Source: Paragyromitra xinjiangensis (Eukaryota; Ascomycota; Pezizomycetes; Pezizales; Discinaceae). From it: DNA of 64,000 nucleotides. Under the pieces are notes generated by a model. That model was not told the DNA's origin and made no database searches. It saw only the letters and a program-made list of their open reading frames with translations. Of the stretch, positions 1-11,490 are shown piece after piece. The stretch is from contig JBCAMK010000014.1 of assembly GCA_038503065.1 (NCBI GenBank), forward strand, positions 1,550,001 through 1,614,000. Reading direction: 5' to 3'. A program made the position numbers and the translations under genes. Positions within the stretch are counted from its first letter, which is position 1. Every line of letters starts with the position of its first letter.

Positions 1-1772
1 AATCATAGGATTACGAGCGAAGGCTTGATGATAGTCTAGACGTTCAGATACCCAACGATACAGCGGGGATTCTATTCGTCCTGCCGTGGCCAGCATTGGC
101 GGGCGTAACTTACTATAGAACTAAATCTACCGATCAGGGCTCATGCTTCCCAATACCAGATGGAAATTTCGGCTGCGGAGGGGCAATATATTATACGTGG
201 CATTGCGTTCATGGCGGAAATCGTCTGCCAGCTACATGCATGTAAGTCTTTGAGGGTGATATCGCTGTCTTCGCGGAACGATTCTCGTAACTAGTAGATT
301 CCGAGCAGATCTTTCGTTATCTTACTAGAGTGTGCCGTGGTCCCGTCTCCGAATAAACTCAACATTGGCTTTCTGGGAAGCCTCAGCACACGAGCTCGGT
401 TCCTGTGGGCTCCGCGCAAATATCTCAATCCGCGTGCTCGTGATACCCCGGGCACAAACGGCAGCGGAGAGAGAGTTGGCAACTATGCTAGGAGTATTGA
501 ACAAGGTAACTCCTAACCCGCTATTACCGTTACAGGAACCCGGAGTGCTATCATGTGAAGGGACTAGAGCGCGAAGGTTGTTTGGGATTGATGAGTTAAG
601 TCTTGGGAATTAGGGTCATAGTTTAGTAATATGTATCGTTAAGTTTATTCCGAGGTAGCTCTAGCGAATATTACTAACTGAAATTCTAGATGCAAAATTA
701 AGATGAAAGTTTAAATTTTTGATTTAAGTACTAGCAGTGGGGGGTTTTTTGTGAGAAAGGTGGTTTGACTATATTAATACTAGTTCATTTAATTTGTTGT
801 ATCTTGGTAGCAGCAATGGCTTTTGCTCACCTGAGGTTAAAAGTTGTATCAGAATAGTAGTAAATATCCTCAAGTCTATCTTCTATTAAAATAAAGTTAC
901 ATTAATTTTATGTTGGTTGAACTTGAATAAAAAGCAGTAGTAAAATTTTTAAAAAAGTATGAGTGTTACCAAACTTGCTATCAAATCTCAAGACTGTGTG
1001 TGATGATATACTCAATAAATTTAGTCAAATCTATTTATTGAAATTTGTGAAAATCTCAAGTACTGTATTTGTAACGGGGGTAGGCCTAGGTAGATAGGCT
1101 AGGTGTATGGCCGTTGCGAAATGGATATAGATCAGGTTCAGAATCTGATTCTTTCGTGCAAACTACTCAAGAATCTTAAGGGCTCAACTATCGCATGTCG
1201 AACAGAGCAGCAGGGTGGAGCATTCGCGATGTATTTAACACCTGCGTTCCGCAGTCCTCGCTCTGCCATACTCTAATGGGGGACTGGGTTTGACCCGAAG
1301 TCCCATTGCCAAATGGACTGGTGTTCTACTCCGGAAGACCTTCCATACTTCCAAAGGCTATGCTCCAAGAGCTGCCGCACCTCCATTAGCAATCTGACCA
1401 CTCTAGACTCTATGAACCACCGGCACAGTCCTGCACACTGCAGTCCTACATGCACGGCGCAGTTCAGTCTAATCCGCATGTGTTTTACTAGTAGATAGCG
1501 CTGCCAGTGCGTTGCCTATCAGCTTGCGCTGATGCATACTGCACAGGTTGATTCAGAACTCTACCACTTCCTCGGAGTGGCGGATGCAGCCGTCTATGTG
1601 CCGTCAGCTCGTCAACTGACGCACATGCGGTTCCTCTGTATCAACCAGATCAGTGGGACGCGGTAGCTCTCTGCATGTGGGAGCAACCCCACCAATGCAG
1701 GCTCCTACTGTCCCATCAGTCCGGCCCTGATCTACTCACATACTGGAGGCAGTAACGGCGTACCCGTTACAG

Positions 1773-2040
1773 TATTAACTCTCTTAAAAGGTACACCCTG
1801 TATATGGTTAGCATGAAGAAAATTACTCAAAATAACTAGCACTTGCGCCATCTCTCTCTGCGCCACGGCCTTTTAATCAACCTCTATCAGACCCAGCAAT
1901 TTTGGGCTTGAGAGCAAGGGGTTTGGATGGGGACAATCAAGTGGTCATGGCATAGAGAGAAATGCTGCAACCACTAGCCATTTTAAGTAATTTTCTTCGT
2001 GCTAACCACATATGGGGCGTACTTCTTAAAAGAGTTAATA
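1773..2040. mobile_element. 268-bp element with about 65-bp terminal inverted repeats
   Basis: The left arm (1773-1841) and right arm (1972-2040) are near-perfect reverse complements. The outer ends read TATTAACTC and GAGTTAATA. The differences between arms are mainly C/T and A/G transitions. About 130 bp of non-coding sequence separates the arms, so this is a non-autonomous MITE-like element. The flanks are AT-rich, so a TA target duplication is possible but not proven. Confidence 0.6.
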
Positions 2041-3627
2041 TGGTAGCATATATTTTAACTTATGTGCATGAATTTAAAGGAAAGATATATAAAATCTAGT
2101 GCTTTAAATTTATCACAGGAGTTGAAAAAGTACCAAAAGTTTAATGTAATAAAAATATAAATGGTTTTAGTTTTGAGGTGGAAGGAAAACAAGGTACTCA
2201 TCTTTTGTTTCGCCTTGTTAAGCCAGAGCAGTCCATGTACACCATTAAAATGAAACTAGTGTTAACCATAGAGTGAGGTAGAAATTGTAACAGACCCACA
2301 AGGCTGTTACATGCGAAAGGTAGAATAGACCCGGGCAGACGGAGAGGTACAAGGACCAGCATGAGTGGAGCAGCTACCACATGCTAGGGAACACCAGTAC
2401 CCCGCTGACCTGGTGGGTAGGAACATCCGGAGGTGCTAAGGCTGACGGGCCTGTAGCAGATCTCCAATGACATCAAGCACATAGAAATGCGGTTGAGTTC
2501 CTAATCCACCTGTGCATGCCCCACCAGCTATGGCTGATAGGCGGCGCAACTGGGAGAACTATTCTAGCGGACACCTGACGCAACTATGGACTGATCAGCG
2601 CCATGCAAGTAGTCCTGCAGGACTAGGCTGGCGGATCACAGAGTTCTGACTGGTAGAGCAGTGCATGAGGAGCGGTTGCACATGAGGTACAGAACTCCAG
2701 CGGAATGTGAGAGAACACTTCCGAAGGGAACCGCCCATGATCACTGACAGGATTCAGGGTTAACCGGATCCCCCAGCTGAGTAGAACTGAGTAGAGGCGG
2801 CGAGCATGCAGTACTACAAGTACTGGCGAGCCCCGCCACCAGTTGCTCTTCTCCATCTTCAAGAAAACCAGAGACCTAGTGACGAGAATTACCGAGTTCC
2901 GCCCTTAAGATTATTGAGTATACTGCACGAAAATACTTTAAGATCTCAGCCTGACTTTAGTATAAGCAACGGCCGTCCTTTCTAGCTTAGCGGTATATGT
3001 CTCGAGTCCTCAGCTTCCTCAGTATCTTCTGCTGCTGGAAGAGGTTGAGTTCGTTTCCCGACCGTGACAGTTTCCAGAGTCTTCACGAGTTTACCCCTGA
3101 GTGGTTAGACAAGCACTACCTGCAACAGAACTGCTCCAGTGCGAGTACCATTCAGCTACCGAAGCCAGTACTGCTAAGAGACTAGGCGAGGCCCCCGTTA
3201 CAGAAATAGGATACCATATCCTCTATCCCATTCTATTGTGGTGGACTGTCTGCATATACCATTAGTTTAGGGCAAAGTCAAGTTTATTACCTCATTACAT
3301 CAACAAAAGGTTTAGATTTCTATTCAGAACCGTTTTATGTAATTCTTATTTGTTTAGAAGAGCTATCAAAGATCTCAATAATATATTGAAATCATGTAAA
3401 CTCATCAAACTACATATTCTCATGTGAGACATAATAGAACCAAATAAAGTTTAATGTTCAGTTTTACATCCTAAGTATTAAAAATCCACGGGTAAAAGCT
3501 TGAAATTTCAGAATGTAAAATTAAATATTGAATCTCATTTGATTCTGTCAACACTCATGTGAGAATATGCAGTCCTGAACAGTCTTGATTTTGGGTAGTG
3601 TTGGTTTTGGAGCAATGCAAACACAGG

Positions 3628-4330
3628 GTACCTCCTCTCCTGCCCCTTTATCAGGATGGGGCAGTTTGTACACACTGTCAAGGCAAGGTAAAATCAAGTC
3701 CTTTACTCCATTAACCTCTATTAGTGTATGTTGGTTGGAGGGGATTTGGCAGTGATCACCCCATCGAGATGGGGTGAAGGCAGATTTTTTTGCCTTGCTC
3801 CACCAATGGGGTGTAGTGAAAGTAGTTTATCTCAACCATTGCTAATTTTGGAACAGGGCAGAAACAGAGTACTTTATCTTTTGTTTTATTAGGGCAAGGC
3901 AGTCTGTGAAGACCATTAGGGTGTGATAAAGGCAAATCTTTCACCTTGTTAACTTACATCGACCTACATTAATTAATATGACTTCACCAGTTATTGCTTA
4001 CATTGGGGTGGAGTGGAGGCTAATACTTTTGCCCTGTTATATTGATGAAGCATAATGTTAGTCTTGAGACAGGGCAGAAATGGGGCGGTCTGTACATACA
4101 GTTAGAGTGGGGCGAAGCCCAATTCTCTGCCACATTAACCCACATTAATATATGTTAATTGATATGGCCCACCAGTTATTGCCTTGCTGGGGCGGAGTGG
4201 AGGCCAATATTTTTGCCCCACCCCATCGATGAGGTGGAGCAAAGGTAGCCTACCCCAGCCAGCCTTGCCTTACAACCATGGCTAATGAGACAGAATAAGA
4301 ATAGTCTGTCCTGTCTTGCTCCACTTCATG
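3628..4330. repeat. Decayed tandem repeat, about three units
   Basis: Three related units follow one another. A shared core (GGGCAGTTTGTACAC, GGCAGTCTGTGAAGACC, GGGCGGTCTGTACATAC) begins near 3658, 3893 and 4083, giving periods of roughly 235 and 190 bp. Each core is followed by related TTAACC-rich and GTTATTGC / GGAGTGGAGGC segments. Most differences are transitions. A single further copy of the core lies near 2195-2250. No coding potential is apparent. Confidence 0.5.
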
Positions 4331-4922
4331 AGTGTTGCTAGTTATTATATTAATGGAATACGGTAACTCTAAATAAAGTGGGATTTGTTTCCTTGACTTT
4401 GATTTACTCAATTGTTAAAAATAAAAAGAACATTTGATTTAAATTTGCATTAGTTTTTTGCTAATCAATATAACAATAGTAAGTTAATCAAATTTTAACT
4501 TGTTAAAATATGAATTTCATTTTATTTAAAAAAAATCAAGCCATGTAAACTAGATAGAGATGTGAGGTTATTTTATTTTTGTGAACATGTAACAAGAATC
4601 ATAAAATAATCGTTGTATCATTATTTAATTAACCAGTACAAGGATCACATAAAATGAGTCATACTCCATATTCACATGTTCAAATATGTAAATTATCTGA
4701 CACATCACAACTGTAAGAGGACAACAACTCCGGCGCTAAAATACATCATTTGAATTACTCAACAATAACAGTCATACATATCTGCAACAATAGGGGGTGT
4801 GAATTAAATATAAATACTCATAGATTTCCGTTGTATCTCTTATTTTTTAGTCCACCCTTAGTTTTACCCACTTTTCCATAACTATTACTACTTTCCGGAA
4901 AGTTCTCCTTTTATCAACCAGC

Positions 4923-5332
4923 ATGTCTAAAGTAACCTACCGAGATTCTTTCCCTTCCACTGAACCTACTCTTGGAAACAATAATACCACAAATAACAAT
5001 CTTCCGGAAATCATTTTGGGGGTTGCAGGTGTTGTTGTTGCAATACTTGCTCTTTTTAAAACTTGGAAGTGTTGGAAAAGTACAAAGGTATCAATACTGG
5101 CCGGATTTCTCTGTTTATCCTTTGGATTAATTTAAAGGAATGCATTTTATTGACTATTATGGTAATTTTTCAGGAACCCAGCAATGCTACAACCCTCATT
5201 GAACTTAGCATTCACCCCACTGGCACCATGAACAATCCCACTGCTCAAAGCCCAGTTAACCCGGCCCTCAACACTCAACCAGTGAACCCGGAGTGCAACT
5301 ACCAGTATATGGATAGGAGATCTACTTTGTGA
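4923..5332 (+). CDS. Small single-pass membrane protein (107 aa)
   Basis: CDS join(4923..5087,5174..5332). The ATG follows a CAGC context. Exon 1 ends in phase 0 before GTATCA, and exon 2 starts after a TTTTTCAG acceptor. The protein has a short Asn/Thr-rich head, with NNNTTNNN at about residues 19-26. One hydrophobic segment follows at about 29-46 (IILGVAGVVVAILALF). It is stopped by a KTWKCWK basic/aromatic patch, and a Pro/Asn-rich tail of about 50 residues follows. This suggests one membrane helix with a disordered tail. I do not recognise the family. The unspliced frame hits a stop inside the intron, which supports splicing. No neighbour suggests a pathway. Confidence 0.5.
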
Positions 5333-7762
5333 ATTTCAGGATGCGGAGGTAGATGGGAGGATTTATTTTTCATTTAGTTCTTGGTTTCGGTCGCGCTATG
5401 TTTGGTTATTTTGTCGGGTGATAATCTACGTTTCATATTTTGTTTTTCGTTCATATTCATTGCAAGAAATACTATCGTTAAAGCCGCGATCGCGGGAAAA
5501 GAAGAAACAGTAAACTTTAGCGAGAAACTCAATATTTTACAACTGGGTTGCGAATAGCACCCGTTAGTCTGAATCTCCCACACTGAATCGAGGGTGCGTA
5601 CGAGGTGCGGAACTACGCAGGTACGAAGCAGGTACCGCATGACATGAGTTTCGATAGCTAGTGGCTTTACCGCTTCTGCTGCACGTATAGTGTAGTATTT
5701 CGTGAAATTCTTTCCGGCGCTAGGAAGGAGTAACATAGGTAAAAAGCAAGAAAAACGGCCAGCCTGGACTGCCTTAGTACTAGCATTTACTTCCTTCATA
5801 CTAACATCGGAACGAGTTTCACGAAATACTACGGTATGCGTTCGTAGGCGTATTCTAAGCTAAACTATCCTATTCATAGATCCTCCCTGGGCTGTCGAGA
5901 CTGCGCGGGTTACCAAGCCACTTTCCAACAAAATGCTGCACATGAACGGGACGAACGGACTGACCATGAGCTATAACGTTGCTAAGGATCTAGCCGGAGA
6001 TGCTACAACCTCTAATCACGATCTACACGGGCGTATAGAGAAACAAGGGTCCGTCAATCAATCGAGCAGGCGTCAATCAATCGAGCAGGGATGGAGACCC
6101 CCGGTTCACATCAGCTGTACTTTGTGCATCTTGCATCCTATCTTGTACTAGTTTGTGAGGTCCTATTTTCCGGGGGAGGAACTTGGCTTTTGAATGGAGT
6201 TGGTAGCTATTAACCCCCCCGTTATGATCTATCACGAGGTGAGATGCCGTCCGGTGGGTAGCGCTAGTATGGCTTATTCATTTTGGGGGGGGCACTGTGA
6301 CAAATTCGAGATCGTTTGTAGGAGGAACATTTTTTGGACGGTAGCAAAGTGATTACGAAGTGAGTTGGGGATGGGATTGGTGGTTATCGCCTAGGCTCGT
6401 TCCCATCTCCTACTGCCCGAGGCTGCTGCGCACCGTAGGGCGGGCTGCGCAGTATGGGCTGGGCACGAGACTAGTTGTCACCTATATTGTATCTGTACGT
6501 CTCACTGCTGATAATTGGTATGCCTGTCCGAATGATACTTTGTGATGCCCCACCAAGCCTGCATTCAGGGAACGGGAAGTCTAACAACCTCTAAAACGCC
6601 CCCGCCAAGCTCCAGCCCTAATTCCAAGTCCGAGGAACAGAGATCTGTACGTACTGTTTCGTTTATTGAACATAACCGGGTTATAACGTTACATAGTTCG
6701 GAATTGGCCTTAAAAATTAGCTTGAAGTACTGGGGACTGCTTGCTAAACTACGGAGTAACCCCAAATCTGAGGGTTTTTGTTTAATGATTTCGATGTTGC
6801 CTAACCCGGTTGTATTCAATATAAACGAGATATTACGGGATACCGACAGGAAATATTGATATGACTGGGATCCAACTCATAAATATCCGAGCCAGGGTAC
6901 TGTAGCGTGGGGCCCTAGCCTAGCGCCAAAACTAGCTCGGTTATCGTGCCATTTTGCTGATGACGGATACCAGGTACTGCTGTCTAGGGTACCACGCGTC
7001 GTGATTTTCAGACTGCTGTTAGTTTATGGGTAGGATGCAGAACGGTGCCCAACGGCCTGCATTCTAGCCGGAAGATCACACGCCCACAGGATTTCTCCCC
7101 GATCTGTGTCTCCCATTCACTCGACATTGCGCTGGTTAGCATCTGCCTGCACAAAGCTTGAGTAATGGCTCGTAATAATTGGTGTACTTCCACGCTGTAT
7201 CCCGAGGTATTTTGCCCACCCCAGCCATCGCGCCATAGCCGTTGATTCTGCGGAGGCTATCCATGCCGTTTTCTCCCCACTAAACTCGCCGAACCCTGTT
7301 ATACCCCGCACTTTTATCATTTCAAACTCTTGGTTATATCATTCCTAGTTATCCGAGGAACCGATTTGGAAGAACCGGGCTTGCGTGTTGGATGCACATG
7401 ATTTTCTAGCGCAGTGCTCGTGCACCAGGATAAGGGTGTATGTGGCTTTGTATGCTTTAGGTTTATACACGCATATTTCGCCATGGAAATTCACCACCCA
7501 TGTTTTCAGGTTCCAACCCTGATGCGCAATTATAGGGAACGGAGCAGATGTGATTTGTAGTACTATCCTCGGAAAGTGCGGGTTTTTCAACGAGGTTCCA
7601 CAAGATGGGGGAGGACCTTGCGTATGAGTGGTAATTCAAAACTCTGTTTTGGAGGATGGGTTCCTGGGTCTCATTTTTGACTTAGAGTCGTATGACGAAA
7701 GTTACTTTTTCTCTCCGCCAGCTGAGAAGTTCGGTCAGGGTTGTCTCAAATAGCTTCATCAG
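5333..7762. other. Intergenic; no supportable gene
   Basis: The longest open frame (minus, 5374-5799, 141 codons) starts with ATG but shows no domain, signal peptide or intron structure, so I do not call it. A 17-bp unit containing TCAATCAATCGAGCAGG occurs twice at about 6054-6090. A coding-like remnant on the minus strand at about 7345-7590 is described as a repeat fragment. Confidence 0.5.
7345..7590 (-). pseudogene. Fragment with an NLKTWVV motif
   Basis: A minus-strand frame without a good start contains NLKTWVV followed about 5 residues later by EIC. The same arrangement recurs at about 35.4 kb (NLKAWVV...DEIS) and 34.3 kb (NLKTYWVDLEAIC). The nucleotide sequence around the motif is also similar between the first two copies. 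This looks like a broken copy of a small dispersed gene family. I do not recognise its function. Confidence 0.35.
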
Positions 7763-8065
7763 GCCATCACCGAAGGTACCAAGTTCTTGGGTTCGGAGAA
7801 CGCTACGTTGAAGGGAGTCCAGCGTATCGAGCCTGTTTCATTTCTCGTGTCAGCGAGGCGCAGTGAGGCGAAGGAGGATATAGACAAGGCTTTTGCCATT
7901 GCTCGGCGACTATTCCGGTGGGATGAAGGAAAGAATCTGTAGCCGGCCGTTATCGCATCAGCAGGGCCGAAGTTGGCGGAGGTGGCGCGTGCGGGTACGG
8001 GAGGAGAGCAAATATTTGAATTATTCGGTGAGTACCAGTGGAACATAGCGTTTCGTTATGTCTGA
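7763..8065 (+). pseudogene. Coding remnant with in-frame TAG
   Basis: The plus frame from 7763 to a TGA at 8063-8065 reads like protein throughout, for example SEAKEDIDKAFAIARRLFRW and later GPKLAEVARAGTGGEQIFEL. It is interrupted by a TAG at 7940-7942. A CAG-to-TAG transition would explain the stop and would fit repeat-induced mutation. A TTCATCAG acceptor-like sequence sits immediately before the frame, so it may have been an internal or last exon. The family is not recognised. The reading on the opposite strand is a shadow. Confidence 0.35.
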
Positions 8066-8455
8066 GATGGGAGGTACCCAGGGTGGATGTTTGAGATGTT
8101 GGGAAGTGGGGGTTTAACCGTTCACTCACATATGACATGGTTACACATATGTCTGTCATATAGGGTTATCAGATCCTGGGGAAACTTCTGCAGCTTGAAG
8201 GGAGAGTCAAACTTCTCACCTTGGGTGTTTTGTCTTTGAAGAGGTGATGGGTAAACCTGTTCGGCCATTCTCTCGTTCCTTGGTAAGTTCATCTCGCTCT
8301 CCGCCGAAGAGAGACAGGGTTTGGGTGAGGCTCTGCATACCCCACAAACTTCTTGGCGCGCTAAAGCAGAGCCGCATCATAAACATCGATGAATCATCAC
8401 CAGATCTCACTTCACAGCTTCAACATCAACATCAACACCGAATTTTGTGAGAGAG

Positions 8456-10058
8456 ATGGCAGCATTTCCGCCCAAGAAACGACTTCGAGCTACCCCTTCT
8501 CCTCCGTTTGAAGAAGAAGAAGAAACTACAGACCTTAAGCTCGCCCTCCTCTCGTCTCTTCATCCTACTGTAGATGCATCTACCCTTCTTGAGCTCCTCC
8601 TAACCTCCAACGGTTCTGTGGCCACTGCATCTTCTCTTCTCGCCACTCCGCGTACTACCCCAACCCAACAATCTTCTCTCTCCACCTTTCTAGCGACTAC
8701 CTCCATCCCAAAACCACCAAGAAAGGGTCACACCCTCCATCTCTACACTCCGCTTCATTTTGCTGCACTAACTCCCACAACCCTTCACCCTTCCTTTTTC
8801 TCCTCGAACCTCGCTACATCACTCCTCGCTGAGCTTCTCGTGGAATGCGAGTCATTCCCACCGCCACCGGAATTCACCCTTTTTGATCGTGCAGTTGTGA
8901 GTCCACACACAATGTGTTTCTATATGCGTACTCCAACTACTCAGGGATATTCCTACCAGGGTGGAATATTCCCAGAAACACGCATATTCACACCGTCAAT
9001 GAACGAGGCAACTGCACTAGTGGAGACGAAAGTGAACGAGGAAATGAGGAAGCGAGGGAGAGGGTATGGGCAGATACGGGATGGGGAATGGAAAGTTAAT
9101 GCTGCATTTGTGAATTGTTATAGGGGCGGTGAGCAGAGTGTTGGGTGGCATACGGATCAATTGACGTATTTGGGTCCTAAGGCGGTTATTGCGAGTGTTA
9201 GTTTGGGATGTGTTAGAGAGTTTAGGGTGAGGAGGGTCACACGAGATGAGGGAGAGAAGGGGGAGGAGGGTGGTGAGGGAGAAGGAGCATATGGGTTGTG
9301 GTTACCGCATAATAGTTTGTTGATTATGCATGCTGGTATGCAGGAAGACTGGAAACACAGGTACTCTGCTCTTTCTCTCGCTCGGTTCTTTACTAACGGA
9401 TTAATCTAGTATTCAACCTGCTAAAGCGGTGGATGCTCATCCAATTGCTGGAAATATACGGATTAATATAACATACCGTTGTTATCGAGAGAGTTTGAAA
9501 CCAGAGTTTACGCCAAGGTGTGGATGTAAGGAGCCAACGATTCTTCGTCCTGTTTTCGGATCTGGAAGAGATGATAGCGGAGAAGAGAACGGGAAAGGGA
9601 AAGGCAAAGAAAATGAAAAAGAGGAGGGGAATGAGAATGAGAATGGGAAGGCAAAGTATTTTTGGACTTGTAATCAGGATTATAAAGTTGGTGCGAAGGG
9701 CTGTGGGTTCTTTCAATGGGCTGAGTTTGACGAGTTTGGGGAGCCACCTTGGAGTGCTGAGTTCAAGGGGGGCAAGGGGAAATATGAGAGGGCGAAAAGT
9801 GAAGTAAAGACTGGTGGTAATGACAAAGATGAGGATGAGGGGTGGGAAAAATGGCCAGAGGAAGGTGAGGAAGAATATATGGGTGGGCGTGATGACCAGG
9901 ATGAGTGGTCGGATGAGACTGTGGAAGGGAGCGAAAGGAGTGTAGGAATAGAGGGTTGGGAAGATATCGAAGAAGATGGTATGGAGGCACAGCAGCAGCT
10001 AAAGGATGAAGATATGGAGGAGCAGGCAGGAGGTGTGGGGGCGAGAAGCAATTTGTGA
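8456..10058 (+). CDS. AlkB-like 2OG-Fe(II) dioxygenase with CUE and GRF domains
   Basis: CDS join(8456..9360,9410..10058), 517 aa. A GTG nine bases upstream is in frame, but ATG 8456 is the first real start. Residues about 26-62 form a CUE-like ubiquitin-binding helix bundle (LLSSLHP...LLELLLTSNG). The dioxygenase core carries the iron ligands H232-x-D234 (WHTD) and H301 (KHS, across the splice site), with 2-oxoglutarate arginines in RINITYR (about 319-325). A GRF zinc finger follows, with C339-x-C341 and the later FWTC and CGFFQW elements. The tail is acidic and disordered. The intron (49 nt) has a perfect TACTAAC branch site. The family repairs alkylated DNA or RNA by oxidative demethylation. 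The likely role here is ALKBH2/3-type repair, with GRF binding nucleic acid and CUE linking to ubiquitin signals. Confidence 0.9.
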
Positions 10059-10634
10059 ACCGAGTGATATTCTATGATTTTTAGCGGAGGCACTTATATC
10101 ATTTTTAGCCCCATGCAATTATTGGATCTTCGTTCATTCTATGAATTCTGTATGAAAACAAGTTGGCGATTCGTGATTAGGGCTTCACCGTAGGGCTGGA
10201 AACGCTGTCACTTTCTGTTGGTCTCATCTCCCATCCTCCACTCTTCATCTTCCGTTCATCCACCATCTATTGTCTATTTCCTTAAACTTATTTCTTTCTT
10301 TGCTTATAGTTTATGCATCTCCTCAGCATATGTCTCGTCGCTCTCGGAACTCTCGATACCATACACCGAAGTTTCAGTACCGTCGTCCGCCTCAATCCTC
10401 CGAACTCCATCAACGCAAGCTCATAAATTATGATGGCTAATATCCTCATGTCCCCTCTCACACGTGGCTTGATTAATATTGTTGGCGTAACACCGGTACG
10501 TGCTAGAGGGTAAGAATGAATCTAGGTCGCTGCTAACGAGAGTGATATAGTGATCCACGATCGGCCTCGCTCAAAATCGCTCCATTAGTGAAGGGTCTCT
10601 TTTGCGTCAAAGGTGCATAAATTGCGATACTCAC
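10059..10634. other. Intergenic; nothing recognised
   Basis: This is the spacer between the AlkB-like gene and the 5S rRNA gene. A short plus-strand frame at 10218-10433 is hydrophobic but has no second exon or domain, and I leave it out. Confidence 0.5.
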
Positions 10635-10753
10635 GTGTTCGGTCATAGAACGATGAGAATGAGCCATCCCGTCCGCTCTGGCATATCCAAGCATCGTATC
10701 GCCTGGTTAGTACTGCAGTGGGTGACCATGTGGGAATCCCAGGTACTGAACTC
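10635..10753 (+). rRNA. rrn5S: 5S ribosomal RNA
   Basis: About 119 nt with the standard landmarks: GCCATCCCGTCCGCTCTGG near 10663-10681, CCAAGCATCG, and the internal promoter block GGTTAGTACTGCAGTGGGTGACC (about 10705-10727). The end GAATCCCAGGTACTGAACTC follows. The terminal helix pairs GTTCGGT (10637-10643) with ACTGAAC (10745-10751). A T6 run follows at 10761. A single dispersed 5S gene is usual in filamentous ascomycetes. It could be a slightly decayed copy, because sequence conservation alone cannot prove expression. The exact ends are uncertain by 1-3 nt. Confidence 0.85.
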
Positions 10754-10760
10754 TTCTATA

Positions 10761-10766
10761 TTTTTT
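10761..10766 (+). terminator. Pol III T-run after 5S rRNA
   Basis: Six consecutive T residues lie 8 nt after the 5S 3' end, the usual signal for RNA polymerase III release. Confidence 0.7.
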
Positions 10767-11065
10767 GCTTCTGGGAGTTACTAAGGTGGCGTTGGTGCTG
10801 AGGTTCGGTTTTTACTGGCCTGTGAATGGATAGGAGTGTGGTGGCTGATGGTGTTTTCTCCTAGTCTGCTAGACTGTCGTGTCTATTTCCGATACTGGGT
10901 TGGGCTCTTACTGCGGCGAAGTGAGGATGGGATTCTCAAACGCTAAGATGGGTAAAGAAACTTTGGGAGTAGTTGACCTACGACTTCGGAAGCTCTTAAA
11001 CACTTAATACTCAGCACATCGTGAGGTATAATCATGGTCCGTCACTCAAAAGACCTTTGGGTTTA

Positions 11066-11250
11066 TTGTTGTGGTATTGGGCACATAGGGAGGAATAGAA
11101 GACTCGATTGCTTGCTTGCTAGAGGTGGGCATACGACCCCTATCTAAATAGCTCTCTCGAGTACCCGAGTGCCCGAGTGCCTGTCTCTCAATCGTGTCCG
11201 ACCCCGAAGCTACGCCCGAGAGGTCACCCGTTTTAGGAAGCATCTCCAAT
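11066..11250. repeat. Dispersed repeat, copy A
   Basis: This is a copy of a roughly 185-bp non-coding repeat whose partner lies at 29068-29254. Shared blocks include AGGGAGGAATAGAAGACT, GATTGCTTGCTTGCTAG, CCCCTATCTAAATA and AGGAAGCATCTCCAA. Inside it is a CTCGAGTGCCCGAGTGCC-type simple repeat that differs in length between the copies. Confidence 0.7.
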
Positions 11251-11490
11251 ATTTATTAGCTAGATACTTTGTGGAATAGGTGTCTCTCTTTGGTTTTGGG
11301 CCTCGTAAGGTCCCGGGATAACCTAACAGAAAATCCTTAGCTGGGTATCACTTATAAGTATAAAGAAAATTGTGGTAGTGTAGGCATATCTATATCTTCC
11401 GAGGTGGCTGACTTTCTATGAACATTTTGTATTAGCTAGTGGTCTGAGATATGCAATTACAGGGTACTTGATAGAACTGGGTATGAAGAG

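Larger units (their letters stand above)
1..4922. other. Gene-poor, repeat-rich left end
   Basis: I find no convincing gene here. GC-balanced blocks (about 1-600, 1080-1780, 2380-3250) alternate with AT-rich blocks (about 600-1080, 2040-2200, 3250-3620, 4330-4870). The short open frames mostly start at non-ATG codons and show no recognisable domain. The AT-rich blocks and the transition-type differences between repeat copies fit repeat-induced point mutation of old transposons. Repeats inside the block are listed separately. Confidence 0.6.

Noticed and set aside
332..613. Plus-strand ORF of 93 codons near the left edge
   Set aside because: It begins at GTG, lies in repeat-rich DNA, and shows no domain.
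1262..1340. tRNA-like stretch on the minus strand (GGTCTTCCGGAGTAGAACACC...)
   Set aside because: It has some stem-forming potential and a GGGTCAAACCC block, but no acceptor stem or consistent A and B boxes.
5374..5799. Minus-strand ORF of 141 codons
   Set aside because: It starts with ATG but shows no domain, is compositionally odd for a protein, and has no supporting neighbour or splice sites.
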